Origin: Trogon surrucura
Taxonomy: Eukaryota; Chordata; Aves; Trogoniformes; Trogonidae
Direction: 5' to 3'
Assembly: GCA_020746105.1 (NCBI GenBank)
Contig: CM036618.1
Coordinates: forward strand, 3,612,501 to 3,676,500
DNA length: 64,000 bases
The position numbers and the translations under genes were made by a program. Positions 26,307-39,693 of the stretch are shown here, in pieces. Numbering within the stretch: the stretch's first letter is position 1; each line of letters starts with the position of its first letter. Below the pieces are notes generated by a model that saw nothing but the letters and a program-made list of their open reading frames with translations, did no database searches and was not told the origin of the DNA.

Positions 26307-27596
26307 GGTTTAGGTTAAGGGCCAATAAAGCTGATACTGCTGTGGGAGTCTGCTATAGACCTCCCAGTCAGAGCAGTGAGGTGGATGAAGCTTTCTATAA
26401 GCAATTGGGAGAAATCTCTTGGTCACTTGCTGATGTTCTTGTGGGGCACTTTAACCTCTGAGGTATCTGCTGGGAAAACAGCACAGCAGAGAGGGAAAGA
26501 TCCAGGAGGTTCCTGGAATGTGTGCAGGATACCTTCCTCACACAGCTGGTAAGTGAACCAACCAGGGAAGGCGCCCTGCTGGACCCCCTCCTTGTGAACA
26601 GAGGAGGTCTTGTGGATGATGTGGCAGTTGGAGGCCAACTAGGGAACAGTGACCACGAAATTATTGAGTTCTCTATTGTTAGAAATGTAAGGAAGGGGGG
26701 ACAGCAAAACTGCCAGTTGGGTCTTCCAAAGGGTGGGCTTTGATTTGCTTGGGACGTTACTTGATAGAATTCCTTGGGAGTCAGTTTTGAAGGGTACAGG
26801 AGTCCAGGAAGGGTGGACACTCTTTAAGGAGGAAGTCTTAAAGGCACAAGAGTGGGCCAGCCCCATGTGCCTTAAGACAAGCTGCTGGCAAAAAAGACCG
26901 GCCTGGTTGAATAAGGACATTTGGCTCAAAATCAGGGAAAAAAGGAAAGTTTATGGCCTCTGGAAGAACGGGCAGGCCACTCACAATGAGTACAAGGATA
27001 TTGTTAGGTCATTCAGGGAGATAATTAGAAGGTCCAAAGCCCAGCTAGAAATGAATCTGGCTTTGAAAGTAAAGGACAGCAAGAAAAGCTTCTATAAATA
27101 CATTAAGAACGAAAGAAAGACCAGGAAGAGCCTCCATCCCCTGCTAGATCCAGGAGGAAATAGTGACAAAAGATGAGGATAAGGCTGAGGTGCTTAATGC
27201 CTTCTTTGTCTCAGTCTTTATTAATAGAAACACCTGCACCGAGGGAAGGCAGCCCCTCAAGCCAAGAGACAGGGGCCAGGAGAAAAGTGTCCCCCCCATA
27301 ATCCAGGAGGAGATGATCAGGGATCTGCTGCTCCACACCGATGTGCACAAATCTATGGGGCTAGATGGGGTACATCCTAGAGTGCTGAGAGAACTGCCAA
27401 GGGTGCTCACCAAGCCACTGACCCTCATTTATCAGCAGTGCTGGCCGACTGGGGAGGTCCCAGCTGACTGGAAGTCAGACAGTATAACACCCATCTGTAA
27501 GAAGGGATGGAAGGATGATCCAGGAAACTACAGGCCTGTTAGCTTGACTTCAGTTCCAGGAAAGCTGACAGAGCAGCCACTCCTCTCCAGCCTGTA
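26305..27596 (+). mobile_element. CR1 LINE, internal part (endonuclease end to RT start), defective
   Basis: Translation shows the C-terminal part of the CR1 endonuclease (GVCYRPPSQ, VDEAFYKQLGEI, RRFLECVQDTFLTQLV, LGNSDHEIIEFSI). The RT N-terminal region follows (PAWLNKDIWLKIREKRKVY, KAEVLNAFFVSVF, MGLDGVHPRVLREL, DDPGNYRPVSLTSVPGKL). The endonuclease motif usually written LGDFNLPDICW reads GHFNL-stop-GICW here, so an acidic catalytic residue is replaced and a stop follows. At least two frameshifts (near 26720 and 27165) break the frame. It stops abruptly near 27596 before the catalytic RT palm. Confidence 0.95.
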
Positions 27597-28276
27597 GAGC
27601 TGCCAGGTAGGGAGGGACCTGGGGGTGTTGCTGGACAGTGACTGAACATGACCCAGCCGTGTGCCCAGGGGACAAGAAGGCCAATGGCATCCTGGCCTGG
27701 GTCAGGAACGGTGTTGTCAGCAGGAGCAGGGAGGGGATCATGCCCCTGTGCTCGGCTTTGGTGAGGCCACACCTCGAGTGCTGCGTCCAGTTTTGGGCCC
27801 CTCACTACAGGAGGGACACTGAGGTGCTGGAGAGGGTACAGAGGTGGCTGCCAAGCTGGAAGAGGGCTTAGAACATAAGTCTTATGAGGAAAGGCTGAGG
27901 GATCTGGGGCTGTTCAGCCTGGAGGAGACTGAGGGGAGACCTCATCGCTTTCTACAACTACTTGAAAGGAGGCTGTAGCGAGACGGGGATTGGTCTGTTC
28001 TCCCTAGTGGCAAGTGATAGGACGAGGGGAAATGGCCTCAAGTTGCACCAGGGGAGGTTCAGGTTGGATATTAGTAAAAATTTCTTTACTGAAAGAGGCA
28101 TTGGAACAGGCTGCCCAGGGAGGTGGTTGAGTCACCATCCCCGGAGGTGTTTAAGAGAGGGGTAGATGTTGCCTTGAAGGTTTAGTGGTGTTGATAGGGC
28201 TGGGAAAAGGTTGGACTCGATGATCTTGAAGATCTCTTCCAACCAAAACTGTTCTACGTTCTATGATTCTATGATT
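27597..28276 (+). mobile_element. CR1 LINE, 3' part, abutting the preceding internal part
   Basis: It resumes at the RT C-terminal end (words matching [13 protein letters not shown] and [28 protein letters not shown]), then the 3' region (GGCTGCCCAGGGAGGTGGTT, TTGGACTCGATGATCTTGAA), and ends in TTCTATGATTCTATGATT. With the preceding block it is best read as one CR1 lacking the central RT, or as two abutting insertions. It is antisense to XKR6. Confidence 0.92.
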
Positions 28277-28279
28277 TCA

Positions 28280-31200
28280 AATGAACAATATATCCATTTT
28301 TCCCTTACTCGCAGCGCTGTGCAGCTGAGGAGGGTGGGGCTACACACCCTTTTCATCACGGATCCAGCTGCAGGTTACTGGCTGTAAGTAATCTGAATGC
28401 ACTGACTGTAGCGTAGTCCCTAAGTACTGTGGTGCCTGTCCCTTTAAAGCTGAAAACGATGCCTAAACGGTGCTCTATTTCTTTTTCTGACATTAATTCT
28501 CCTGAAGACTCTACTAAAACAAAATGGGAAGATACCAACGTGTCTCCCGGGTGAGCCGGACGGCAGATATTCAGTGCGACACGAAACCTTCCATCAACCC
28601 CCTCCCGACTCGGTTAATGCCAAGTGCCACGACTCGGTTCCTCCCCATCACTCGCTGCCTGCGCCGGCCTCTGTGCTGTGAACCCTGTTATCGTGTTTTC
28701 CCCTTTGGGTGGCACGTTCCTCCCTGAAGCTCAGTACGAATTGAGGAGCAGGCTTTCATTTTGATGCGCACAGAGCGAAAATGCATTTATGTACAAAAGA
28801 GCCAGATTCTGCTTTTGTAGCAGCATCGTAACTGAAAGTTGCTCCCTGTTACGTTTTATTCTCTTTTTATTTATTTGCACCAGAGTAAAAGGGGTCAGAA
28901 TCAGAACCCGGGTCTGATTTCATTTGTTCCTGTTGGAGTTTGATGCTTGATCTTCCTTTTTTTTTCTTTCCTTTCAGAGGTGGGAATGACTTTTGTCTTC
29001 TTTCCTTCAATCTCCATCTTTGTTTTTCACTTTGAACATTGAAACGTATGGATCACTAACAGCAAACAAATAATAAAGGGCTGCACAATTTATTTTCCTC
29101 ATAGGATTTCAGGACATTTCCTTAACCAGTTTCTCCAGTGTGCCACCAGTCCTTTATGGCAGATGAGCACTACGATGAACATCACTCATAAGCCTGACCC
29201 AGGAATGGCCACCTCACAGCTCTGTGACATTTCTGTACTCAGAGCTGGAGTGACCAGTTGTGAAAAAACAGAGCCTGACACTGGCAAAAGACGTTACACT
29301 GGTGTCCTGTCCTTTGCTCTTTTCTCATTTTTGGTTTCGTTGGGCAAGGGGTGAGTTTCAGATCCTCAGCATCTCTTCCCTTGCTCGGGAGCTCTTCTGA
29401 GACCTTCCCCCAAGGAGTATGCACAGCCCCCTTCTCCTCAGGACCTGACTCCCACAGGACACATCTCCCCAGTCCAGAAGACAGAGAAAACTGCTGATGA
29501 CTGCTTGGGGAAGGCAGGAAGCAAAGGTAAGTCAGCCAGTTCAGGGACCGATCTCCGAGTAGATGTGGACAACTAGAAGGTCTTCTACCACTGAATCCCA
29601 CCTCCTAACGCAAGGCTTGCTTTGAGTTTCTTTACAGGACAGTCCATGTCCAAGCTAGCACAAGGAAGGCTCTTCCACATTAGACCAGAGAAACATCCAT
29701 GTTCTCAAACCTTCTATTGTGAGGTTGGGAAAGTCCATGGCAGGGCAAATTCAGAACAGCTTGCTCACCTGGAGAGTTGCTCTCCCACCCCTGGCCAGTT
29801 AAAGGCTGGCTCACATCTTGCAATGTGAACGCTTCCTTAAACCTTTTCTTTTTTGCTCAATTAAGATGTCCTCACTGACCCCAGAAACACTGGATCTCTT
29901 TTTAGTTACCCTGCAGCCTTTGCCTCAGCCTTGCCTTGAGGAACCGAGGTCTGCAGGTTGGCTATGGATTGTGTTTTAAAAGGACTTGCTTTCTTCCCCT
30001 TTCATCCTGCTGCCTTTCAGTTCTCCCAAATGCCCCTTTTTCTCTACTGCTCCAAGAGCTGACCGACCACATTCGTCTGATCTGTGCTCTCATTATCTCG
30101 GCTGCTTCTGTCATGTCTCCTCCTATTTATCTCCTCTATGAACTCAGGAGCTGCCAAACTGCCTCAGGCCCTGGGGCCACTCAGTCTTGTATCTTCTCCT
30201 GGATGCAAGCCAGCGACTGATCCTTCTCCGGGAGGCACAAGCACCCTAGGCCAAGCAGAAATGGGATCATCTGTCCTGTTTTGGATTATCCTTGAATATC
30301 CTCAGCAAAGTGTCAAACCTCCTGTTGAAGATTCTGGCTGTCACACACCACGTAAGGATTGGCAAAGCTCTGCCCCTGTTTTAAAACCCTCTTGATGAAG
30401 ATCTTCCTTGCATCAGTGTTTATCCCACTCAAGGAGAACCATCTGAGACATGGGATGAGTTGCCCTCTGGCAGTGGCTCTCTGTTTCACCACTGACTCTA
30501 CCTGGAGTACTGATGATTAAGCTGAAACTACCAAACAAGAAGTGGGTAAGATGAAAAGTACCCTAAGTAGCAGTGCTTTGACATCCACCAAATCCCCACA
30601 AGAGCTCAGAGGAGAGCCCTGAATTTCAGCAAGGCGAGGACAACAGAAAGGAAGGTTGGGGAAACCTGTTCCTGGCTCCAAGATGAGCAGAATAACATCG
30701 GCTCCTGTAGAGCAGAAGTGGACAGACTCAACATAATGTGGGCAAATTCAAGTGTTGCAACACAGAGATTTTAAACCGCTGAAGACCAAGTGAGCAAAAC
30801 AACCCCTCAGCACCCTCCTGATGAGAGAAAGATGCCATGATCAGTCAGAGGACATATTTAAGTTGCATTTTCCTGAAGAGCCAGACAGTTATCACTGTCC
30901 TCAAGAAAGTGGTAGCATAAAGACAACATCCCCCTGCTACATCAATGACAAGAAGGCTCATCTCAACAAGCATGTGTGTACACAGTCTCCATAGGCATGT
31001 AAGTCCACTGTTTGCTTTCCATAATAGCCTTGACCTTTTCTTAGGATGCTGACCACAGGTATCTCCGTTTTTACCTACTTATGTAGGCAAAAAAGCTGCT
31101 GACATCCACTCCACAGCTGAAACATCTCTGGCAGCCCTTCTCTGAAGCTGAAATCTCAGTCCTTACATATGCACAGAGCCTCAAAAAAAGCCTCTCCTCA

Positions 31201-34200
31201 CCCAGCTAATTCAGATCTTTGATCTTTTACAGTGGCTTGCCACCAGGTAACAACTCATGAAAAAACAGCAGAGACGAGAAGGGCACATGGGAAGCCAGGC
31301 CTTGAGAGAACCAGGGTCACTTTGATGACATCTAAACTAGCAAATGAGAAACACAGACAGGGATATTTGTTGACCCTCAAGCCCAGCTGGCTACGAAACT
31401 GTCTCAGAATTCAAAACAGAGCAGTTGGACACTATCTGCCTTCTAGGAATGGTCCCTGGCCTGCGTGAACTCATCTTCCCACGCCTGGGCAAGCTCTGGG
31501 TAAGGTCTAGCTGGCCCAAACTGTATCAGGGACCACGTTAACAGAACCCCTTGAGGGCCAGGGCTTGGGCTCCAGCACTGTTTGCATTACAGGTATAGAT
31601 ATATTCTGTGCATAGTCCTCTGCCCACCACAAACATGGTCTTATAATCCTCTTCATCACTTTAAAAAGGATGCAGAAGACCCATGGTTCAACTCCTGGAG
31701 ATGGAGCCTTTCATATTATCAGACTTTCCTGGTTGGGTTTTTTGGGCAGAATGAATTAGCTCAGGTGGCTGCTGTGTCCAGAGAGCTCTGGAGAGCCCAG
31801 GCTGTAAGTAAGAGCCTAGGTAAGGCGCAAAACTTTATGCAAAATGTTGGTTTGGCAGTGTAAGTTAATCCTTCTAGGACTCTGGTGTAATCTATGCTCT
31901 CAAAGCTATGTCTGAGGAAAACACAATGCTGACTCTTGCTACAGCTGGATGGGCAAACTCTGTCTTATGGAGAAAAGCCTTCTTCTGAAGGTCCGTCCAC
32001 TCTCTGATTGGAGTCTGAGCTGAAGGAAATTAACTTTAAGAATCACACTTTTCAGGAGGAACAACGCATGGCAGGTGTCTAAGACCACTTGGGAATCTGG
32101 GATGACTTTGGTGAATAGTTTCAGTCCTAAAGAAGCTGGAGGCAATCATGGAGTGGAGAAGAAAAGGGACACACAGCAAGACTAATCTTTCCTTCTTAGC
32201 CTCTTTTGATGTGACATTATTATGACGTTATTTATGACATGTAGCTATTGATTTTGAAATTACCCTCCATTTTTAAATGTCCCCTAATTGTTAAGAAAAT
32301 ATAAAGAAAATAATCCGCTGACCAAAAGCAAATAGAGCAGCTCTTTCCTTGGTGATTTTTGGCCAGCAAACCAGAAATTTCATTCATCTCACTGATGATG
32401 GTTTTTGATGTCGGTGTGGGGCTACATTTGATGGGGTTTCCACACAGCCTGGTAACCCACACTCCTGGCAGGGAGGACTCAGGCTATCATACACGAGTGC
32501 CAAAAATCTCTCCAGGATCTTCCCATCATGCCCTAGTGCATCCTTCCCCAGTGCATGCTCCAAAGGGCTTACTGAATCTCACGTGGGTAGGGCTGCATCG
32601 AAGTTCACAGAGATGCCCAGTGCCAACAACTATTCATATCTCTGTCTTCTAATGCCACCCACATAAGAACGAGAGATGGTCTGATCAGAACCTGGTCTAA
32701 ATTTATCCAGGTACCAATCACCTGGGCTAATTCTGCAGAAATGTGCTGGGAGAACAGCGGCCAGGATTTCCTGGACACGCTTTACGTTATTTGGAAACAG
32801 AGCACGAGAACTCTTATACGTGTCTATTTTTGTCAAAGGCTGTATGAATTGCCACTCTGTTGAGAGAGAGATACCCTCTGCGCAGTCATCACTGTAATTA
32901 CAAAGACTTCAGTTAAATCCCTGTTAATCTGAATGCCTTTAACCACTGCCTCAGAATCACAGCGGAAGAAAACAAACCACCTGAATCCCCAAAAAGGAAC
33001 CACAGACAAGAGGATTTGAAGCTCCCTGAGAGACCCCAAAGGATTCATTTAAAATGCTCCGTCAGGATGTCCTGACAACACCTCCAGCAAGGATAGGACT
33101 TAAATCTATGCACGCAGAGCAAAATCTGTCTTTGTAGGCAACGACACAGGCAACGACACAGAAACTTGGTTCCACCTGAAAGGAACACAGCCAGTAGAGA
33201 AGTGTACAAGTCATCTCTATAGACTTCCACCGCTTTTTTCTTGGTGTACTTTCTGTTTTTTCTTGTGTTCTGACCTCAGTTCAGAAATCAGAGTAGCCTG
33301 AGAAGAACCCTTGTATCTACATGGCCATCAGCATGTCCCAGAGGCATCCAAATCTTACCAGGCACCTGAGACAGGAGAAAAGTCAACCTAATGTGCCTTT
33401 TTTGCTGAGCTAAGCACCACCACTGTCACAGATCTACCATGGGTCTCTAGAAACTAAAGACAGCCAAGTACGACTGTGCTGCTCTTGCAGCCTCTTGGTT
33501 AGATGTGTCGTGTGGTCATTGATTGATGAGATCTAGACTTTTAAAGCCTCTGCTATTTAAAATAGTCTTTCCCAGAGCAACAGGAGAAAAAACCCTGAAA
33601 TATTACTTTATCTGGGAAAAACAAGACAGCAAAATCCAAGAGGGAAAAAATGACATTGCACATTCAACAGCTAGTTCTTTGTGAAGGACACTTGAGACAC
33701 AAATTTTAGCGGCCAGTTCTTTGCCCAGATTTTTAAGTTTATTGAATGTCTTCACAGACTCCAGCAGAGTCGCTCCCAGTTTACACTCTGCAAAGATCAG
33801 AACGAATCTCCTATACTGAGAACTCTACCACTAGGAACCTTGAAAGAGGCAGACATTTATGATACTACTAGAATGCACTGAAACGAGTAAAAAACCTTTT
33901 GCCAAGGAAAACAACACACGGCTTGATTTAAAATATCCTCATTCATTTTTACGTTCTAAGTAGGGGTAGTTGGCATGAAACAACACAACTCTTACCACAA
34001 ACACATACAATATACTGGAATTTTAACATCGCACGTTTGATATTTGTTACAGCACCTTTATCCTGGTATTCTTTTTTTTTTTTTAATTTTTTTAATTCAA
34101 GTGGGAACCATAGCCATTGAGAAGAATTTAAATCTGCCTAGCACGAGGTGAATGGATGTTGTAATCTTGCAGGTGAGTCTAAAGTACTCTGAAAAATCAG

Positions 34201-37200
34201 GGAGCACATCAGCACTGGCAAGCAAAGTCCTAGGAGTCCTGCCGTCCACTTCTGAGAGTATTTGTGAGAGTCTCTTTTCCCTAGCACTGGTCTGGGACAG
34301 CTTTTGAACTTGGGACCCTGTGCCTAGACATCAGTAACTGAGCAAAGCCTAATTCTGTTGACTGCTACGCCCATGCCATTACGCCATCTCAGCCTCCAAA
34401 ACAGGGTGGCCCAATCCAGACCACTTGTTTGGAATCATCCTTGGCCCGTGCTAACACCTGAGCCAAGCCTGGACGTTGTTTGGGTTGGTGCTACCTGCCG
34501 TGGGCTAAAAATGTGCCAAGGACTGTGCTGATAACTGAACCACGTGGATGACCGAGACCTGGTTCGGATGCATTTTGGTCTATTAGCATTGATGAAACCC
34601 AACAGACTCGTCGCCCAGATTGAAGAAGCAACATCTTCTGACAGGGCTTAGTGAAGGAGCTTCCTGATATAAATTCAGCTCCCACGTCTAGTTCCTTGGA
34701 GATCAGACAACACCAAGGCAATGTTTCAAACAGTCTGTGACAGCACCAAACACCGAGCCTGCAAACCGTTTCGGGTTAGTCGTTTGGCCTGGGCACAGAA
34801 AGTTTGCCTCTAGAGGAATAACTTCATCCCAGATCTGGAAATGCTTTTGACCTGATGGGGAAGAGGAACGAAACCCAACTTGGTTCACACTCACTGGCCA
34901 AGGTAAGAGGTCTTCATTCAGCATGTACAGAGCCAGTAGGGCACACTTTGCCAGCCTTATGGTTTGTCACTCTTTGTCATTGTGTAGAGGGGCCATCGGT
35001 GGAATTATCTTGGCATAACTGCAGGTGAGGGGACTGGTATCCTGAAAAAAGGAGCATCTCAGTGCTTCTGGAGAGTACACAGGGCTGGCATCATTAGAGT
35101 ACGTCTGGCAGAGCATTTCTGTGCGGGGGAGTGACAAAGTGACAAAAACGGATGTGGTGCAGCTGGTGCTGTCTCGCAGTGGGGTGGCTGAAGGCACCAG
35201 GGACACCGATTTCCAAGGATAACAGCAGGAACCCGTTTCTTCCTCTGCTTCATATGCTTAGCAAAGGTCTAAGTGATGTGTAGCAGACTCAATGACAGCA
35301 TCCACCAGTTATGTCATGCTCAGGCTAGCTTGTTTCTCCTGGGTCCTTTTGTCTTCTCAGAAGTTCATGTGTGTACAAAATTGCCTCCTCAACAGATTAA
35401 TGAACATCACCTTCCCCAAGGACAGGCTGAGATCAAACCATGCATCCATTCCCCTACTACAAAGGTCTGTTTGTACCTTCGGGTATATCAGATACGGGCT
35501 CCTGTGATAGAGAAACGGCCACGCGTGGTGGACGTCCTCCGTTAGTGATCGTCTGTGCCAGGATGTGAACGTACGAGAGGGCACTGAGGGCATGAGGTTG
35601 GTCAAATGCCACTTAGGACAAAAGTCATTTCAGGAGGTTTCTACTAGCTCAGTAAATCTGCTGCACTCCCAGACTCAGAACTGTCACCCCAAGTTACTTG
35701 TATAAAACAACCGACAGCTTCTGAAACAAGGAAGTTCCTTCCTTCAACACTCAGCAATTTTGAGCCAGTTGAATTAACCTGAACTGCTCCATCTGCATTA
35801 GGGGTATGAGCACAGAGAAGTCCCTGCCCGGCACCTTCCCTGGTTGTCTTTTTGCACATCTCAGTGGCTACGTGCTCTCTGTTTATCCAGAGCTAGCACG
35901 CTCCTCTAGATGCCTGACGTGAAGCCCAGAGCTGCACACTACAGCAACCTGAAGATGAAAAGAATTGAATTTCCACACACTTTACTAGCCGTACACACAG
36001 CAGAGCACAACCACCCTTTCCTATCCACTTATCACTGCGAGAGGTACGTCTCCAAGACAGTCTGCACCATGAAATTACCTGAAAAAGCTTTAATTTCCTG
36101 CATGGAATCTGCTTGTCATGAGCTTGCTCTCCAGAAGCCTGCCACATAGACATCCTCCCGAAGACCTTAGGCTACTCTTTCTCCGTACCTCAGTTTCCCA
36201 GACGGTCTGCAGCTCTTAGGAACAGCATGGACTAATGCTTGTGTAGTGCTCTGATGATGTAACCCCCTCCCAATGATCACCACAGTCTTACAAAGGCTAA
36301 AATCGGCAGCCCTGGCTACCTGCCAGTGTTGTCCCGTGAATGGTGACTCATCTTTACTGGCATGTCGTACGTGTGGTGGTGGCACGTGGTGCGGAACAGA
36401 AGGTTTTTTATCAAGCCCTCCAAAATAACAAGAGCGAGTGCTATGGCAAGGCGGTGGACGGAGAAGCTGCAGGTGGGGACGGGGCTAAAGGGATGACATC
36501 TCTCTTTGGGCTTGCTCCAAAGCCCGTTGGGAAAAAAAAAAGAAATAAGCTGTCACTGGCTTCAAAGGCTCCTGGACCCAGTCCTTCCCCACTGCGCTGG
36601 GACAATACGGCTGATGATAGGGCAAGCTTTCTGCTCAACGCCAGCGTGCCTCGGGCTTCGCCTGCTCTCAGCATGCCAGAGCAAGACGTCCTCAGTGCCC
36701 ACTGCCAACTGTGGAGATGGCTTTTTGATGCTGCTGGGAACTGGCGCCGGACCAGCGACTCATTTCAAGCAGGGCACCAAATTGCTATCTGTCATCCGGC
36801 TTTGGTGAGAAGGAAGGGAAGGCAAGAACAGAGCCATATGCCCCAGTCTGGCAAAGCACTTGAGTCATATGAGTGGCCTCCCAGGCGAGCTGCTTCTGTG
36901 TCTGGAGCTATTTGGGCACTTTGCAATGCGCCTCCTTGGTCTGCTGATGAACATTTAAAGGGAAACCGGGGTTGAAACAGGACAAACTGTCCCTTCAGCA
37001 AGCACACAAGTGGTGAAGTCCCTTGCCCACCTGGCAATGTGCAACTGCTTTTCCGCTTGTCACAGGGAGCCAGGTCTGGGTGACAGATGACTTCCATTTT
37101 TTTTTTTACTCCCCAAGAAACAGAATGAGAGAGAGGAAGAAAGAAGATGCCTTCAACCCCAAAGTGTTAGCATATTTATTTATTTTTTCCTTAAGATCTG

Positions 37201-37900
37201 TCTCAGAGCCCAAGCTAACCCCCAGAGCGTGACTCTGGTAGACCTTTCCCCCACCTCATCAACAAGGACTTGTATGAAGCAAAGACATTTTCAGGTATAC
37301 ACGGCAGTTATCCTGCTGAATCTCAGGAAAAACGCATTGGTCAGAAAAGGGAGGAGGATTTCTGCTTCTGGAGGAAAAGGGCTTTGCTTGGGCCTGCAGC
37401 AATGTCTCACCCAGCCCGAACAGAGTCTGTAGATAAACACGTCCATCTTTTTTGTACTAATTTCTGAGGGGTAACTTTGTTTATGGGACTCTGTGCAAAC
37501 GGGGACAATTTTGTGGAGTGAGGTTAAAGAAATTCGAATTTTGAGGTTTGGATTCTTGCCTGAGCACTGTTGGAATGCATGTATTTAGTTACACCCAAAC
37601 TGAAAGACACTTGTGAAAAATAAGCAGCAACACCCCACAACAAGCACGTTCCCTTAAGCAGCATGGCATCTCCCATCCATAGTGTCCACTGTGGCTTCAT
37701 CCCTACCAACAGCCAAGAATTTTCAGAGATTGTTCTCTAGCCCTGTAGCCAGCTGGTGCAACCTGGCCCCATCCATATCCCATCTCTTGCCATCCAAATG
37801 TGGCCATGTCCCTGGTCTGTGCTCACTCTCAATCAGTCCTTGAGGACTGTTTGGCTCTGAGTTATCTGGTCCAAGCCGAAACCATGTCAGGTCCATGCTA
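28280..37900. other. Intronic stretch, no gene recognised
   Basis: 9.6 kb of unique-looking DNA within XKR6 intron 2. It contains a 12-base perfect duplication (GGCAACGACACA twice, 33137-33160), poly-T near 34073-34094, and a 211-codon open frame at 36340-36975 (+) without recognisable features. No CR1 copy is seen here. Confidence 0.6.
36150..36290 (-). mobile_element. Possible MIR-type fragment
   Basis: GTACCTCAGTTTCCCAGACG at 36185 is the reverse of the MIR word GGGAAACTGAGG. The flanking sequence fits MIR only loosely. Confidence 0.35.
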
Positions 37901-37913
37901 ACAGGGCAGCATT

Positions 37914-38480
37914 GATGATGATTCTCCCCCTCTACTCCACACTTTTGAGATCCCACCTGGAGTCCTGCATCCAGTTCTGGAGCCCACAGCACAAGAAAGA
38001 CATGGACGTGCTGGACCGTGTCCAGAGAAGGGCCACGAGGATGGTCAGAGGGCTGGAGCACCTCTCCTATGAAGACAGACTGAGAGTTGGGGCTGTTCAG
38101 TCTGCAGAAAAGAAGGCTCCGAGGAGACCTTCTTGTGGCCTTCCAGTATCTCAAGGGGGCTACAAGAAAGCTGGGGAGGGGCTTGTTAGGATGTCGGGAG
38201 TGACAGGACCAGAGGGAATGGATTGAAGCTGGAGATGGGTCGGTTCAGATTGGACGTTGGGAAGAAGTTCTTCCCCATGAGGGCGGGGAGACCCTGGCAC
38301 AGGTTGCCCAGAGAGGGGGTGGAAGCCCCATCCCTGGGAGTTTTTAAGGCCAGGCTGGATGGGGCTCTGGGCAGCCTGATCTAGTAGGGGATGTCCCTGC
38401 CCATGGCAGGGGGTTGGAAATAGATGATCTTTAAGGTCCCTTCCAACCCTGACAATTCTATGATTCTATGATTCTATGAT
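37914..38480 (+). mobile_element. CR1 LINE, 3' end (about 570 bases)
   Basis: It includes the RT ORF end (CTCCCCCTCTACTCCACACT onward; peptide words [30 protein letters not shown]), then GAAGACAGACTGAGAG and GGTTGCCCAGAGAGGGGGTG, and a tail of GACAATTCTATG repeats. It is very similar to the copy at 41016-41410, so it belongs to the same subfamily. It is antisense to XKR6. Confidence 0.96.
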
Positions 38481-39674
38481 GGATGCCCATTGCTGGTGCT
38501 AGACTCTTCAATGGATGTACATGCTTGGCCCAGACCAGGATGAAGGATCTTGCACTGACTTCTAGTGCTCCTTCAAGTTTATCAGTGCTACTTTTAAGAT
38601 GAACTTCCAAATCTAACGAGTCTCTTCTCCACTTTCAGGGGAGCCATGGGAGTTTCAGTCTCTTCAGTTATGTTCAGGCCGCTGTTGATCGCATTTGAAA
38701 ATCACACCCTTGGGCAACTAGAGGCTGAAGGCTTCCTTTCTAACTTGGTTGCCCCAGCTAAGAAGGTTACTTTGATCTTTGAAGCCTGAGTGGGAAGGGG
38801 ACTGAGTAAGAAGTAAACCACTCATTTGTTGTCCTTTAGATACAACCTCCTGTTTAGATCTCAGATCACTCCTCAACAAGTGGTGGTGCCTCGGGCTATT
38901 TCCTACCCTATGAATATAGCTAATGGGACATTTCAGACAGCATGAAGTTCTTGGCGCATACATTACCTATGGCATTTTATTGGTTGACTATCAGTCTGCC
39001 ATCAGGGTAAAAGTAACAATATTAGACTTAACTAATTACCACCCACGCAGGAAACCTCTCACTCGGATGCAGAAATGTTTAACTTGAGGTTGGCTCATCC
39101 CAAAACCACTCAGCTCAACAGGGAATGCCTCCTCTGAGGACAACAGCTAACCCACCCCTCACTCTTCAATACCCCGTCAAGACCAGTTAAGTTTACTAAA
39201 TTAACTGATGAGATAAAAAATAAAAAAAGGACAAGTCCTGATCATAAATGGCTCCCAGATATGGTACAGAAGGAGTGAGGATGTGATAAAACAGATAGAG
39301 CTTTGCTTTGGGAGGGACAAGATTTGGCTACATGACTTGCAAATGCCACCAGGATAACTCTGCAGCCAACAAACAACTGTAGCTGAGGTCTCTAAAATCT
39401 TTTTTAGCACCTAACTTGTATTGCTTGCTTTAAAAGAGCAACCCCCTCCCCGGAAAAAAAAAAACAAACCCCTGAAGTTAGCGTTGCTTTTCCTTACATA
39501 TACAGGCAGTTTCAGACTCCTTACTGCGGGTGCAGCAAGTGCAGACACCTCGCAAAATCCCGGAGATTTCAACAGGACTTTGCATAATGAAGGCTTACAC
39601 TGCAAATCTCTTCCAGATCACCAGCGGGGTTACAGAGGAGACGGGCACCGCGTCGGTGGACAGACCAACCTTTA

Positions 39675-39693
39675 TTTTTTGGGGGGGGGGGGG
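39675..39693. repeat. T6-G13 homopolymer junction
   Basis: Six T are followed by 13 consecutive G (39681-39693). This is the longest G run in the window. Confidence 0.95.

Noticed and set aside
36340..36975. 211-codon open frame on the plus strand
   Set aside because: No homology recognised, no motif, overlapping open frames in other phases, and it lies inside an intron of the opposite strand.
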